From positions 1,488,001-1,552,000 of the forward strand of contig OZ240221.1 in NCBI GenBank assembly GCA_965197675.1: a stretch of DNA of 64,000 bases. The letters run 5' to 3'. The notes under the pieces are model-generated. The model was not told where the DNA came from. It made no database searches and worked only from the letters and a program-made list of their open reading frames with translations. The first letter of the stretch is position 1, and every line of letters begins with the position of its first letter. The DNA comes from G965197675 sp965197675. Lineage in GTDB: Bacteria; Chloroflexota; Dehalococcoidia; Plut-88900. The position numbers and the translations under genes were made by a program. This document shows, one piece after another, positions 8,317 to 16,510 of the stretch.

Positions 8317-9108
8317 TTATTGTTCCTGGGTTTGGGATACAGGGGGTTCAGAGCCCGGAGCTTCAGTTGTATCCGATTGCTGGGCCGCTTGCTCTGCTTC
8401 TTCCATCTCCTGTGCCTTAGCAGTGGGTATAGTGACGCTGATGGGCTGCAGCTCCTCGACTTCGGCTTGCTTAGGCTCGGGGAGAACCTCTCCCTTGTAT
8501 ATCCATACCTTGACCCCGATCACTCCCATGGTGGTATGCGCCTCTGCGATGCCGTAATCAATGTCAGCCCTGAGAGTATGAAGGGGGACCCGGCCCGTCA
8601 TCTGCTTCTCGGAACGGGCTATCTCTGCACCACCCAGCCTGCCCGAACAGATAATTTTGATTCCCTCGATTCCCGCCTGCATGGAGCGCGTCACCGCCTG
8701 TCTGATGGCCCGTCTGTAGGCAACTCTGCGCTCCAGCTGGTCGGCTATATTTCTGGCCACGAGGTAGGCATCCTGCTCTGGCTGTGAGACCTCCTGGATA
8801 TTGAGGCGAACTCGTTTACCGGTGCTCTTTTCCAAGAGGGATCTGAGCTCGTCTACTCTCTGGCCTCCTCGGCCGATTACTATACCTGGTCGAGCCGTGT
8901 AAATAGTGGTTATTATCTCATTGGCACCGCGCTCTATCTCTACTTTGGAGATGCCAGTATCGGAATGATTTTTCAGGATAATCTTTCGGATGTCCAGGTC
9001 TTCGGAGAGCAGCTTCCTGTATTGGACGCCCTTAAGCGCTATCCATTTGGCGTCCCAGTCTTTGATTACTCCCAGGCGGAAGCCTATAGGGTGAGTCTTC
9101 TGTCCCAT
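8317..9108 (-). CDS. rpsC: 30S ribosomal protein S3 with long acidic tail
   Basis: 263 residues, about 30-50 longer than most S3 proteins. It begins MGQKTHPIGFRLGVIKDWDA, carries the KH domain (ARPGIVIGRGGQRVDELR) and the S3 C-terminal domain (GLGGAEIAR-like GRLGGAEIARSEKQMTGRVP). From about residue 207 an extra segment rich in E, Q, P and T follows (EPKQAEVEELQPIS and onwards). Such low-complexity tails occur in several Chloroflexota ribosomal proteins. It directly follows rplV. Confidence 0.96.
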   Translation of the reverse strand: MGQKTHPIGFRLGVIKDWDAKWIALKGVQYRKLLSEDLDIRKIILKNHSDTGISKVEIERGANEIITTIYTARPGIVIGRGGQRVDELRSLLEKSTGKRVRLNIQEVSQPEQDAYLVARNIADQLERRVAYRRAIRQAVTRSMQAGIEGIKIICSGRLGGAEIARSEKQMTGRVPLHTLRADIDYGIAEAHTTMGVIGVKVWIYKGEVLPEPKQAEVEELQPISVTIPTAKAQEMEEAEQAAQQSDTTEAPGSEPPVSQTQEQ

Positions 9109-9495
9109 CTAGGCATCCTCCTCTTTTGCTTCGCTTTGCACCCGTCCTCCCGTCTCTTCCTCCTCCACCTCGTCTATCGTTACCGTAAGATGACTGGTAG
9201 GTTTGATTATGCGGCCAATCCTGCCCCGAGGCTTGGCGCGAAACCTCTTCAACCTGGGTCCTTCGTCGGCGTGTATCTTGACTATAACCAAGTTGTCTCG
9301 GTTCATCTGAAAGTTGTTCTCGGCGTTGGCGGTGGCGGACAGGACGGTCTTAGACACCATTTGAGCCAGGGGGGTGGGAGTGAACCTGAGAATATCTAGG
9401 GCATCGTCCACCTTCATACCGTTCACTGCCCTTGTGAGGAGGCGCAGCTTCCTGGGCGATGCTCTTACTGTTTTTAATCTAGCTACTACCTCCAA
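9109..9495 (-). CDS. rplV: 50S ribosomal protein L22
   Basis: 128 residues. The core reads KTVRASPRKLRLLTRAVNG, DALDILRFTPTPLAQMVSK and the tunnel-loop region DEGPRLKRFRAKPRGRIGRI. The last 20 residues are strongly acidic (VEEEETGGR, EAKEEDA), an addition to the normal length of 110-115. The extended beta-hairpin lines the exit tunnel. Confidence 0.96.
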   Translation of the reverse strand: MEVVARLKTVRASPRKLRLLTRAVNGMKVDDALDILRFTPTPLAQMVSKTVLSATANAENNFQMNRDNLVIVKIHADEGPRLKRFRAKPRGRIGRIIKPTSHLTVTIDEVEEEETGGRVQSEAKEEDA

Positions 9496-9511
9496 AGCGA
9501 TGCACTCCTAG

Positions 9512-9799
9512 CTATGCTCTGACGCGAGTCACCTTCTCGGTGCGGCCGGTATGACCTCTGAAGGTCCTGGTAGGGGCGAACTCACCAAGCCGATGCCCTA
9601 CCATGTTCTCGGTGATGAATATGGGTATGTGTCGACGTCCGTCGTGAACAGCTATGGTCAGTCCCAACATCTGGGGAAAGATGACGGAGGCACGAGACCA
9701 GGTCTTGATCACTACCTTTGCCCTGCTGGCTGCCGCAGCTTCCACCTTCCTCATAAGCTTGGGAGAGATATAAGGACCCTTCTTGACCGATCTGGACAT
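9512..9799 (-). CDS. rpsS: 30S ribosomal protein S19
   Basis: 95 residues beginning MSRSVKKGPYISPKLMRKVE, with TWSRASVIFPQMLGLTIAVH and GHRLGEFAPTRTFRGHTG. This is the canonical S19 sequence; it sits in the head of the 30S subunit next to S13. One base separates it from rplB. Confidence 0.97.
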   Translation of the reverse strand: MSRSVKKGPYISPKLMRKVEAAAASRAKVVIKTWSRASVIFPQMLGLTIAVHDGRRHIPIFITENMVGHRLGEFAPTRTFRGHTGRTEKVTRVRA

Positions 9800-9800
9800 T

Positions 9801-10628
9801 CTACTTGCGTCTCCTCACGATCATTTTATTACTGGGTTTGTTCTTCTTGCGCGTCCTGAAGCCCAGCGACGGTTTGCCCCACGGGGTTTTGGGTCCCGGC
9901 AAGCCAATGGGTGATCTACCCTCACCGCCGCCGTGGGGATGATCACCCGGGCTCATGGCCGAGCCTCGAACGGAAGGCCTCTTACCAAGCCACCGGTTAC
10001 GTCCGGCCTTACCCAGCTTGATGTTCTTATGGTCGGGGTTCCCTACCTGCCCGATGGTTGCCATGCAAGCGCTCTCCACCCTACGCAACTCACCGGAAGG
10101 GAGTCGGAGCAAGGTGTAGATTCCGTCTTTGGCCAAGACCTGGGCGGCGGAGCCTGTACTCCTTACCATTTGAGCACCCCTGCCAGGTTTCATCTCGATG
10201 CTGTGGACCGTGGTTCCTGTAGGTATGGACCTAAGAGGAAGAGCATTGCCCACCTTAATGTCGGCGTTTTCCCCAGAAGAGACCATGACGCCAATACGAA
10301 GTCCCAATGGAGCTAAGATATACCTCTTCTCGCCATCCAAGTAGTGGATGAGGGCTATTCGCGCTGTTCGATTGGGGTCGTATTCTATGGCAGCCACCTT
10401 TCCTGGCACGCCCAGCTTGTCCCGCTTAAAATCTATGATTCTCAGACGGCGTTTGGCACCTCCACCTCTACGCCGAACAGTTATCTTACCGCGAACATTC
10501 CTCCCCGCCTTCTTCTTGAGGGGTCGGAGGAGCCTCTTTTCGGGCTTGCTTTTAGTAATCTCCTCGAAGGAGTGCCCACTGGCATTCCTTCGGCCCGGGG
10601 AGGTTGGTTTATATATCTTTAGCGCCAT
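9801..10628 (-). CDS. rplB: 50S ribosomal protein L2
   Basis: 275 residues. The C-terminal region RPSVRGSAMSPGDHPHGGGE contains the conserved histidine needed for peptidyl transfer activity, followed by GLPGPKTPWGKPSLGFRTR. The N-terminal IYKPTSPGRRNASG and RRGGGAKRRLRIIDFKRDK are also typical. A gap of 50 bases separates it from rplW. Confidence 0.98.
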   Translation of the reverse strand: MALKIYKPTSPGRRNASGHSFEEITKSKPEKRLLRPLKKKAGRNVRGKITVRRRGGGAKRRLRIIDFKRDKLGVPGKVAAIEYDPNRTARIALIHYLDGEKRYILAPLGLRIGVMVSSGENADIKVGNALPLRSIPTGTTVHSIEMKPGRGAQMVRSTGSAAQVLAKDGIYTLLRLPSGELRRVESACMATIGQVGNPDHKNIKLGKAGRNRWLGKRPSVRGSAMSPGDHPHGGGEGRSPIGLPGPKTPWGKPSLGFRTRKKNKPSNKMIVRRRK

Positions 10629-10678
10629 CTTTACATCTCACGCTGGTAGCTTTTCAGACTGACGAACTGAAATCCAAA

Positions 10679-10963
10679 TCATACTCCCTCGAATAGCTCT
10701 ATGGTGTCCCCTTCCTTAAGGGTTACTATGGCCTTCTTCCAAGGAGATGTGTGGAACCTGTGCCTCCCGATAATCTTGGGTTTGGAGGGCATGGTAAGCA
10801 CGTTTACTGCGGTTACTTTCACATTGAAAGCCTTCTCCACGGCCGCTTTGATTTGGATCTTGTTGGCCTTTTTGGGCACCTCGAAGGCGTACTTACCCCG
10901 ATCATGGAGCAAGGTGCTCTTCTCCGTAACCACCGGTCTCTTTAGCAGATCAAGAAGTTCCAC
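10679..10963 (-). CDS. rplW: 50S ribosomal protein L23
   Basis: I place the start at the GTG at 10961-10963, giving 94 residues that begin (M)ELLDLLKRPVVTEKST. A weak AGGA lies about 8 bases upstream, inside rplD, so the two genes overlap by 14 bases. The frame is open for another 45 codons upstream, but that is rplD in another frame. The segment KYAFEVPKKANKIQIKAAVE is characteristic. L23 docks trigger factor and SRP at the exit tunnel. Confidence 0.93.
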   Translation of the reverse strand: MELLDLLKRPVVTEKSTLLHDRGKYAFEVPKKANKIQIKAAVEKAFNVKVTAVNVLTMPSKPKIIGRHRFHTSPWKKAIVTLKEGDTIELFEGV

Positions 10964-11741
10964 TGCTTGTCCTACGCGTCCGAGTAGTAGTACTGGCAGA
11001 TTTGGGTTTCGCTTTAGCGGTTGCAGTGGGCCTCTTTCTAGCCACCCGTTTCTCCTTCTCGGAAGATTTCTTTGCTTTTTCGGGCTGAACATCATCAACG
11101 CTCGGGCCGCCCGGTGCCCATATCTCCTCAGTCTTCCGCACCGCTGCCAACTCCATGATTAATAAATCGTAGGTCAGGAGGTCCAGCACGTTGAGGAAAG
11201 GGGCGGGCAGGGTCTTAATACCTTGAAGGTTGCGGGCAGACTTGACCACTGTCTCCTTCACCTCTGGTGTTACTACCAAGGCAGACGAGGTCACACCCAG
11301 GGATGTTAAAGACTCGAGCATGTCTTTGGTTTTGGGTTCCTTCATTGCAAGATCATCGATCACAACCAGGCGCTCCTCGGCTACCTTGGAAGAGAGGGCT
11401 CCTCTTAGAGCGAGACGGCGCATCTTTCTTGGTATTCTCTGTCGATAGCTACGAGGGTGGGGGCCGAAGGCTATGCCTCCACCTCGTCTGATAGGAGACT
11501 TAATACTGCCAGCTCGGGCTCGTCCGGTTCCCTTCTGTGCAAAGAGCTTCTTGGTGCTACCTGTAATCCGTCCTCTGGTCTTGGTGCTGGCGGTACCTCT
11601 GCGCGCGTTGGCTCTTTGCCCGACCACAACCTGATGTATAGTCCCTCGAAGGCTTTGGGTAATAGGCAAGCCGAATAGGTGATCGCTAACTTTGATCTCC
11701 CTAACTACTTTTCCTGATGTGTCTTTCAAAGGGACTTGCAT
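10950..11741 (-). CDS. rplD: 50S ribosomal protein L4 with basic C-terminal extension
   Basis: 263 residues against about 205-210 usually. The core contains RGTIHQVVVGQRANARRGTA, GSTKKLFAQKGTGRARAGSI and GGGIAFGPHPRSY, the loop that reaches into the exit tunnel. After about residue 208 there is a 55-residue tail rich in K, R, S and T (EKAKKSSEKEKRVARKRP and onwards), ending TSSGTS. In E. coli L4 autoregulates the S10 operon; nothing here shows whether that applies. Confidence 0.95.
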   Translation of the reverse strand: MQVPLKDTSGKVVREIKVSDHLFGLPITQSLRGTIHQVVVGQRANARRGTASTKTRGRITGSTKKLFAQKGTGRARAGSIKSPIRRGGGIAFGPHPRSYRQRIPRKMRRLALRGALSSKVAEERLVVIDDLAMKEPKTKDMLESLTSLGVTSSALVVTPEVKETVVKSARNLQGIKTLPAPFLNVLDLLTYDLLIMELAAVRKTEEIWAPGGPSVDDVQPEKAKKSSEKEKRVARKRPTATAKAKPKSASTTTRTRRTSSGTS

Positions 11742-11752
11742 TGCTCTGGGTT

Positions 11753-12382
11753 CTATTTTTGCGCTGAATCTTTGGCTTTTCTGATCATCACAACGCCATC
11801 TGCGGAGCCAGGGACTGCCCCCTTGAGCAAAATAAGGCTCCGGTCCACGTCAGTTTCCAGGACTGTGAGATTCTTGGCTGTAACTCTGGCGTTGCCCATA
11901 TGCCCTGCCATTTTCTGATTCTTCAAAACTCGCCCGGGAGTGGTGCCAGCACCTATGGAGCCGGGAGCCCTGTGTCTGTCCGATTGTCCATGAGTTTTGG
12001 GGCCACCTCTGAAGTGGTGTCTTTTGACAACTCCAGCGAAGCCTTTGCCCTTGGATAATCCGGTAACGTTTACCTTGTCGCCGGCGTTAAAGATGCTGAC
12101 ATCTACCTGTTTTCCTCGCTCTTTGTCGGAGCCGTCTTTGAGGCGCAACTCTCGCAGCTCTCTGAAGGGTCCCAAGCCTTTGAGGTGGCCAGTCTCCGGT
12201 TTGTTTGCTTTTTCCACTGCTCCAAAACCCAACTGGACGGCGTGATAGCCGTCAGTTTCGTCGGACTTTACCTGTGTAATAGTACAGGGGCCAGCCTCCA
12301 GGACGGTGATCGCGTGAAGGCTCCCGTCTTCACTGAACCTCTGGGTCATCCCCAGCTTTCTTCCCAGAATACCATCTATCAC
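11753..12382 (-). CDS. rplC: 50S ribosomal protein L3
   Basis: 209 residues starting MIDGILGRKLGMTQRFSEDG. The region GLSKGKGFAGVVKRHHFRGG, followed by THGQSDRHRAPGSIGAGTTP, carries the glutamine that PrmB methylates in E. coli. L3 contacts the peptidyl-transferase centre. It follows rpsJ by 11 bases. Confidence 0.97.
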   Translation of the reverse strand: MIDGILGRKLGMTQRFSEDGSLHAITVLEAGPCTITQVKSDETDGYHAVQLGFGAVEKANKPETGHLKGLGPFRELRELRLKDGSDKERGKQVDVSIFNAGDKVNVTGLSKGKGFAGVVKRHHFRGGPKTHGQSDRHRAPGSIGAGTTPGRVLKNQKMAGHMGNARVTAKNLTVLETDVDRSLILLKGAVPGSADGVVMIRKAKDSAQK

Positions 12383-12393
12383 TTGATCATCGC

Positions 12394-12702
12394 CTACAGC
12401 TTAATCTCGATGTTTACGCCACCGGGAAGGTTCAAGAGGGTCAGGGCGTCTATGGTCTTGTTGGTGGGTTCCAGGACCTCGATCAGCCGCTTATGAGTAC
12501 GAATCTCGAACTGCTCTCGAGAATCTTTATCGATGTTGGAAGCGCGGATGACACAGAACTTCTTGATCTTGGTGGGAAGGGGGATGGGACCAATGACTCC
12601 CGCGCCCGTCCTCTCTGCCGCATCTACGATAAGCTCGGCAGACTGGTCCAGTATTTTGTGATCGTAAGCGTTAAGCTTTATACGGATTTTTTGTCCAGCC
12701 AT
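12394..12702 (-). CDS. rpsJ: 30S ribosomal protein S10
   Basis: 102 residues with KIRIKLNAYDHKILDQSAE, GVIGPIPLPTKIKKFCVIR and EIRTHKRLIEVLEPTNKTID. S10 works in the 30S head and also in transcription antitermination as NusE. It follows fusA by 22 bases; no elongation factor Tu gene lies between them, unlike the E. coli str operon. Confidence 0.97.
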   Translation of the reverse strand: MAGQKIRIKLNAYDHKILDQSAELIVDAAERTGAGVIGPIPLPTKIKKFCVIRASNIDKDSREQFEIRTHKRLIEVLEPTNKTIDALTLLNLPGGVNIEIKL

Positions 12703-12724
12703 TAGAGCTTATCCTTACGGTGGT

Positions 12725-14836
12725 TTATCTGTTCCTGCTAACTATCTTCTCAGCCATCTGATCGGATACAGGCTCGTAGTGGGAGAACTCCATGGAGTGC
12801 ACGGCTCTTCCCTGACTAAGAGAGCGTATGTGGGTAGTATATCCAAAGACCTCGGATAAAGGAACCTGCGCCTGTACGCTCTGAACCTCACTCCGGCCCT
12901 CGATGCCCTTGATCCGTCCTCTCCGAGAGTTGAGGTCGCCTAGAATATCTCCCAGGAACTCGCCCGGGGTAGTGATATCAAGCTTCATAACGGGTTCCAG
13001 TAGGACAGGCTTGGCCCTCTTGGCTCCCTCTTTCAAAGCCATGGAGCCTGCAGTTTGGAAGGCCAAGTCAGAAGAGTCGACTGGATGGTATGTACCATCT
13101 ACTAAGGTTGCCTTGATATCAACCAACGGATAGCCCGCCAGCACCCCTGTGGTCATGGCACTTTCCACGCCCTTTCGAACGGAGGGTATTAGCTCTTTGG
13201 GAATGGCTCCTCCACGAAGCTTGCGCTCAAAGACGAACCCCTGGCCTGGTTCGAGAGGCTCTAGCTCTATGACCACGTGAGCGAATTGCCCATGCCCACC
13301 AGTTTGCTTGACAAGTCTGCCCTCGGCCCTGAAGGGCGCCGTTATGGTCTCTCGATAGGCCACTTGGGGCACACCCATGCGGGAGTCGACAGAGTGCTCC
13401 CGTCTTATACGCTCTACGGTGACCTCCAGGTGCATCTCTCCCATGCCGGCGATAATCGTTTGACCCGTCTCATCGTCGTAGCGAATCTCCAGGGTGGGGT
13501 CTTCGTCTGACATCTTGGTCAGAGCATCTCTAAGCCTGTCCTGATCGGCCTTCGACCTGGGCTCCACGGCAGCGGATACGACAGGTTGGGGGAAAGTTAT
13601 GGCTTCCAGGACCACTGGGGCGTTAACATCACACACCGTGTTGCCGGTAGAGGTGTTCTTCAAACCTATGGCGGCAATTATGTCTCCCGCTGTAGCCTCG
13701 CTGGTCTCTTCTCGGCGATTGGCGTGCATCTTGAGAAGGCGCCCTATTCGCTCACGTCCTCTCTTGGCGGAGTTGTAGATGGTACCTCCAGACTTGATCT
13801 TTCCCGAATATACGCGGCAGTACACCAGCCTACCCACGAAGGGATCAGAAACCACTTTGAAGGCTAGAGCTGCAAAAGGGGCTTTGTCCGAGGCCTCTCT
13901 GGTCTCCGTTTCGCCGGTGCGCGGATTTTGCCCATTGACTGGAGGAACATCTGAAGGAGAAGGTAAATAATCCATGACCGCATCAAGCATGGGCTGAATA
14001 CCCTTATTACGAAGGGCGCTACCACATAATACGGGCACTATAGCATTGGCTAACGTGGCATGGCGGAGGCCTCGCTTGATATCGGAAACGGTGAATTCTT
14101 CTCCATCCAAAAACTTTGTCATCAAGTCGTCATCGCTCTCAGCGATGTGCTCTATCAAGGAATCTCTATACTTGAAGACCTGCTCCTGATAATCTTCTGG
14201 AATGGCAAGGAGTTGGGGGGCGGAATTGTCCTGGTTGCTATAGATGACGGCTTGATTTTCCACCAAGTCCACAAAGCCTTTGAACTCATCCTCGCTTCCA
14301 ATAGGCAACTGAATAGGTACGGGGCGGGCGTTAAGCCGGTCGGTTATCATATCGACGGTTCGGAAGAAGTCGGCGCCCACTCGATCCATCTTGTTAACGA
14401 AACATATCCTGGGGACGCTGTATTTATCCGCCTGACGCCAGACCGTTTCTGACTGAGGCTCGACACCGGCCACCGAATCGAACACTACCACACTACCATC
14501 GAGAACCCTGAGGCTTCGTTCAACCTCTGCGGTGAAATCGACGTGGCCAGGGGTATCGATGATGTTGATAGTATGGTCGTGCCATGCACAAGTGGTGGCA
14601 GCGGCGGTAATGGTAATACCTCGCTCCCGCTCCTGGTCCATCCAGTCCATGACGGTGGTACCTTCGTGGACTTCACCCATCTTGTAGATGTGACCAGTGA
14701 AATACAGCACCCTCTCGGTAACTGTGGTCTTACCGGCGTCTATGTGGGCGATGAAGCCTATATTACGAATACGCTCCAGTGAGGTATTCATGACACTGGC
14801 TGCCCTGGATGATTTTAGTGTCTCTACCTGAGCCAT
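12725..14836 (-). CDS. fusA: Elongation factor G
   Basis: Ribosomal translocation GTPase. G motifs are intact: AHIDAGKTT, DTPGHVDF and NKMDR, followed by EF-G domains II-V ending in HYEPVSDQMAEKIV. I chose the ATG at 14834-14836 (703 residues), 16 bases after rpsG stops, because the longest frame (ATG at 14887) would overlap rpsG by 35 bases. A third choice, ATG at 14789-14791 (688 residues, MNTSLERIRNIGF), is also reasonable; neither has a strong ribosome binding site. Confidence 0.95.
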   Translation of the reverse strand: MAQVETLKSSRAASVMNTSLERIRNIGFIAHIDAGKTTVTERVLYFTGHIYKMGEVHEGTTVMDWMDQERERGITITAAATTCAWHDHTINIIDTPGHVDFTAEVERSLRVLDGSVVVFDSVAGVEPQSETVWRQADKYSVPRICFVNKMDRVGADFFRTVDMITDRLNARPVPIQLPIGSEDEFKGFVDLVENQAVIYSNQDNSAPQLLAIPEDYQEQVFKYRDSLIEHIAESDDDLMTKFLDGEEFTVSDIKRGLRHATLANAIVPVLCGSALRNKGIQPMLDAVMDYLPSPSDVPPVNGQNPRTGETETREASDKAPFAALAFKVVSDPFVGRLVYCRVYSGKIKSGGTIYNSAKRGRERIGRLLKMHANRREETSEATAGDIIAAIGLKNTSTGNTVCDVNAPVVLEAITFPQPVVSAAVEPRSKADQDRLRDALTKMSDEDPTLEIRYDDETGQTIIAGMGEMHLEVTVERIRREHSVDSRMGVPQVAYRETITAPFRAEGRLVKQTGGHGQFAHVVIELEPLEPGQGFVFERKLRGGAIPKELIPSVRKGVESAMTTGVLAGYPLVDIKATLVDGTYHPVDSSDLAFQTAGSMALKEGAKRAKPVLLEPVMKLDITTPGEFLGDILGDLNSRRGRIKGIEGRSEVQSVQAQVPLSEVFGYTTHIRSLSQGRAVHSMEFSHYEPVSDQMAEKIVSRNR

Positions 14837-14852
14837 GCTATTGTTTAAAGAC

Positions 14853-15323
14853 CTACCACCTATAGTGTACGAATGCGCGATTGGCATCGGCCATGCGATG
14901 CATGTCTTGTCGCCTCTTAGCGGCGGCCCCCTGGCTCTGAGCGGCGTCGATGAGTTCCTCGGCCAGTTTCTGAGCCATGGGCTTTCCTTTCCTATATCTC
15001 GCAGCAGCGATGATCCATCTGAGAGCCAAAGATAGGCTTCTATCGGAGCGCACCTCTATGGGCACCTGGTAGGTGGCGCCACCCACTCGCCTGGGCTTCA
15101 CTTCCAGGAGGGGTGTAGCGTTGCGAACGGCCTGCTCGAAGACATCCATAGGGCTTTTCTTCTCCGAAGCCTCTATGAAGTCGAAGGCTGAATAGACTAT
15201 TTTCTCGGCCTTGGATTTCTTACCCTGGATCATGACCTTGTTGATAAGGCGGCCCACGTTCCCGCTATGATATTTAGGGTCCGGAGTTATCGGCCTCTTT
15301 TCAGCACGCCTTCTTCTAGCCAT
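14853..15323 (-). CDS. rpsG: 30S ribosomal protein S7
   Basis: 156 residues, standard length. It begins MARRRRAEKRPITPDPKYHS and contains NKVMIQGKKSKAEKIVY, PLLEVKPRRVGGATYQVPIE and RWIIAAARYRKGKPMAQKLA. S7 nucleates assembly of the 30S head. It is separated from rpsL by 184 bases in which I see no gene. Confidence 0.97.
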   Translation of the reverse strand: MARRRRAEKRPITPDPKYHSGNVGRLINKVMIQGKKSKAEKIVYSAFDFIEASEKKSPMDVFEQAVRNATPLLEVKPRRVGGATYQVPIEVRSDRSLSLALRWIIAAARYRKGKPMAQKLAEELIDAAQSQGAAAKRRQDMHRMADANRAFVHYRW

Positions 15324-15507
15324 AAGGCTCTCCTACCTACCTAAAATGCCCTATCTTTCTTCCTCTGTTATTCTCTCGTTGCAAGTCGGCACGTGATACG
15401 ACTGTGTCAACCCAGGAGTTGATAGCATTGACGATCCGAAGTCGATTAGACAGATTCAGGACCGGAGGATTCCGCTATGGTGAACCGCTTCTGAAGAGTT
15501 TGCTTTA

Positions 15508-15933
15508 CTAGGCGCCGGGTGCCCGACTCCTTTTGGTGCCGTACCTGCTACGACCTCTTTTCCGATCGGACACTCCCGATGCATCCAGCGGCCCGCGTAT
15601 GACGTGGTATCTGACCCCCGGCAGGTCTTTAACCCTGCCACCGCGGATCAGCACCACTGAGTGCTCCTGAAGATTGTGTCCCTCCCCAGGGATGTATGCG
15701 GTCACCTCCATGCCATTAGTCAGCCGGACTCTAGCCACCTTTCGGAGCGCCGAATTGGGCTTCTTGGGGGTGACCGTCCGCACCTGAACACAAACTCCCC
15801 TTTTCTGGGGGGAGTAGGCATTCCTAACTTGGCGGTTCTTGAGAGTGTTAAAGGACATGCGTAAAGCGGGTGCTTTGGTCTTCTTAAGCACCTTTTTTCG
15901 GCCCTTCCGTATCAACTGACTGATGGTTGGCAC
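15508..15933 (-). CDS. rpsL: 30S ribosomal protein S12
   Basis: 141 residues. The decoding-site loops TPKKPNSALRK and PGVRYHVIRGPLDASG are intact; the lysines in them are the ones whose change gives streptomycin resistance in other bacteria. Compared with the shortest bacterial S12, there is an additional stretch of about 15 residues before KRGVCVQVRT, as in some non-proteobacterial S12 proteins. It is the first gene of the ribosomal block on this strand. Confidence 0.96.
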   Translation of the reverse strand: MPTISQLIRKGRKKVLKKTKAPALRMSFNTLKNRQVRNAYSPQKRGVCVQVRTVTPKKPNSALRKVARVRLTNGMEVTAYIPGEGHNLQEHSVVLIRGGRVKDLPGVRYHVIRGPLDASGVSDRKRGRSRYGTKRSRAPGA

Positions 15934-16024
15934 GTATATCTCCGACTACTGGTTATATCGTGTGCTTTTCCAAGCTTGTCTACGAGTACCGTCTCTCACT
16001 ATACCGAACTGTTGACAAACATAT

Positions 16025-16053
16025 ACTTTATCAATGCAGTGATAGCCTGTCAA
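16025..16053 (-). promoter_or_regulatory. Candidate promoter for the ribosomal block
   Basis: On the minus strand a perfect TTGACA (plus 16048-16053) is followed after 17 bases by TAAAGT (plus 16025-16030), about 90 bases upstream of rpsL. The -10 matches only four of six positions. A second TTGACA on the plus strand at 16012-16017 forms an inverted repeat with it. Confidence 0.4.
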
Positions 16054-16314
16054 GGCGCCTCATTATTATACGTAAATATCCGACAGTAGCCAGGCTCCTT
16101 TCTTGAGAGGGGCTTAGTCGATCAACTGGGACATAGTGAGTACTTAAATCTGTTTAACCTGTTGGGACACAGCTCGTTGCTGAGTGTGATGAGAGGCATA
16201 AAATCATTCTCGTCCGCTTTCTGTAAGGCTCCAATATATGTCGCCTGCACAGAAGGAGCTCTGAGCCCTCCAGAGAGGAGATTTAGTCCTGATCTAGCTT
16301 TGGGTAGACCCCGA

Positions 16315-16344
16315 AAAGATACTCTCATGAAAGATACTCTCATG
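16315..16344. repeat. Tandem 15-bp duplication
   Basis: The 15-base unit AAAGATACTCTCATG occurs twice in direct succession, ending two bases before the extended -10 element of the downstream promoter. It therefore spans the region where a -35 box or an activator site would be. Confidence 0.9.
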
Positions 16345-16345
16345 G

Positions 16346-16354
16346 TGGTATAAT
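16346..16354 (+). promoter_or_regulatory. Extended -10 promoter of the aldehyde dehydrogenase gene
   Basis: TGGTATAAT is a consensus extended -10 box (TGn plus TATAAT) about 150 bases upstream of the dehydrogenase start. No good -35 hexamer lies at the normal distance; the tandem 15-bp duplication occupies that place. The same TGGTATAAT occurs upstream of trxA at 38530. Confidence 0.6.
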
Positions 16355-16510
16355 TGCCGTCGGGGGGATTCTGGCTTGCAGGTTTCAATTTACCTTCTTA
16401 GCCTTCGAGATGGCAGGACCCTGTCCCTACGTGTGGAAGTGTGACGTGATATTACAGGCAACGAATTCTGTGCTCCAGCCAATTAGTTCTAGGAGCAACG
16501 GGAGGAAATC

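Larger units (their letters stand above)
15934..16510. other. Divergent intergenic region between rpsL and the aldehyde dehydrogenase
   Basis: This 577-base gap separates two divergent transcription units. It holds a candidate promoter for the leftward ribosomal block and an extended -10 promoter for the rightward dehydrogenase gene. No RNA gene or convincing coding sequence was recognised. An 88-codon frame on the minus strand (16122-16388) translates partly through a tandem duplication and resembles nothing known to me. Confidence 0.6.

Noticed and set aside
12703..12724. A missing tuf gene as a possible deletion
   Set aside because: The 22-base fusA-rpsJ spacing is tidy, and several bacterial lineages have tuf elsewhere.
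16122..16388. 88-codon minus-strand frame
   Set aside because: It translates through the tandem 15-bp duplication and promoter region and shows no recognisable family.
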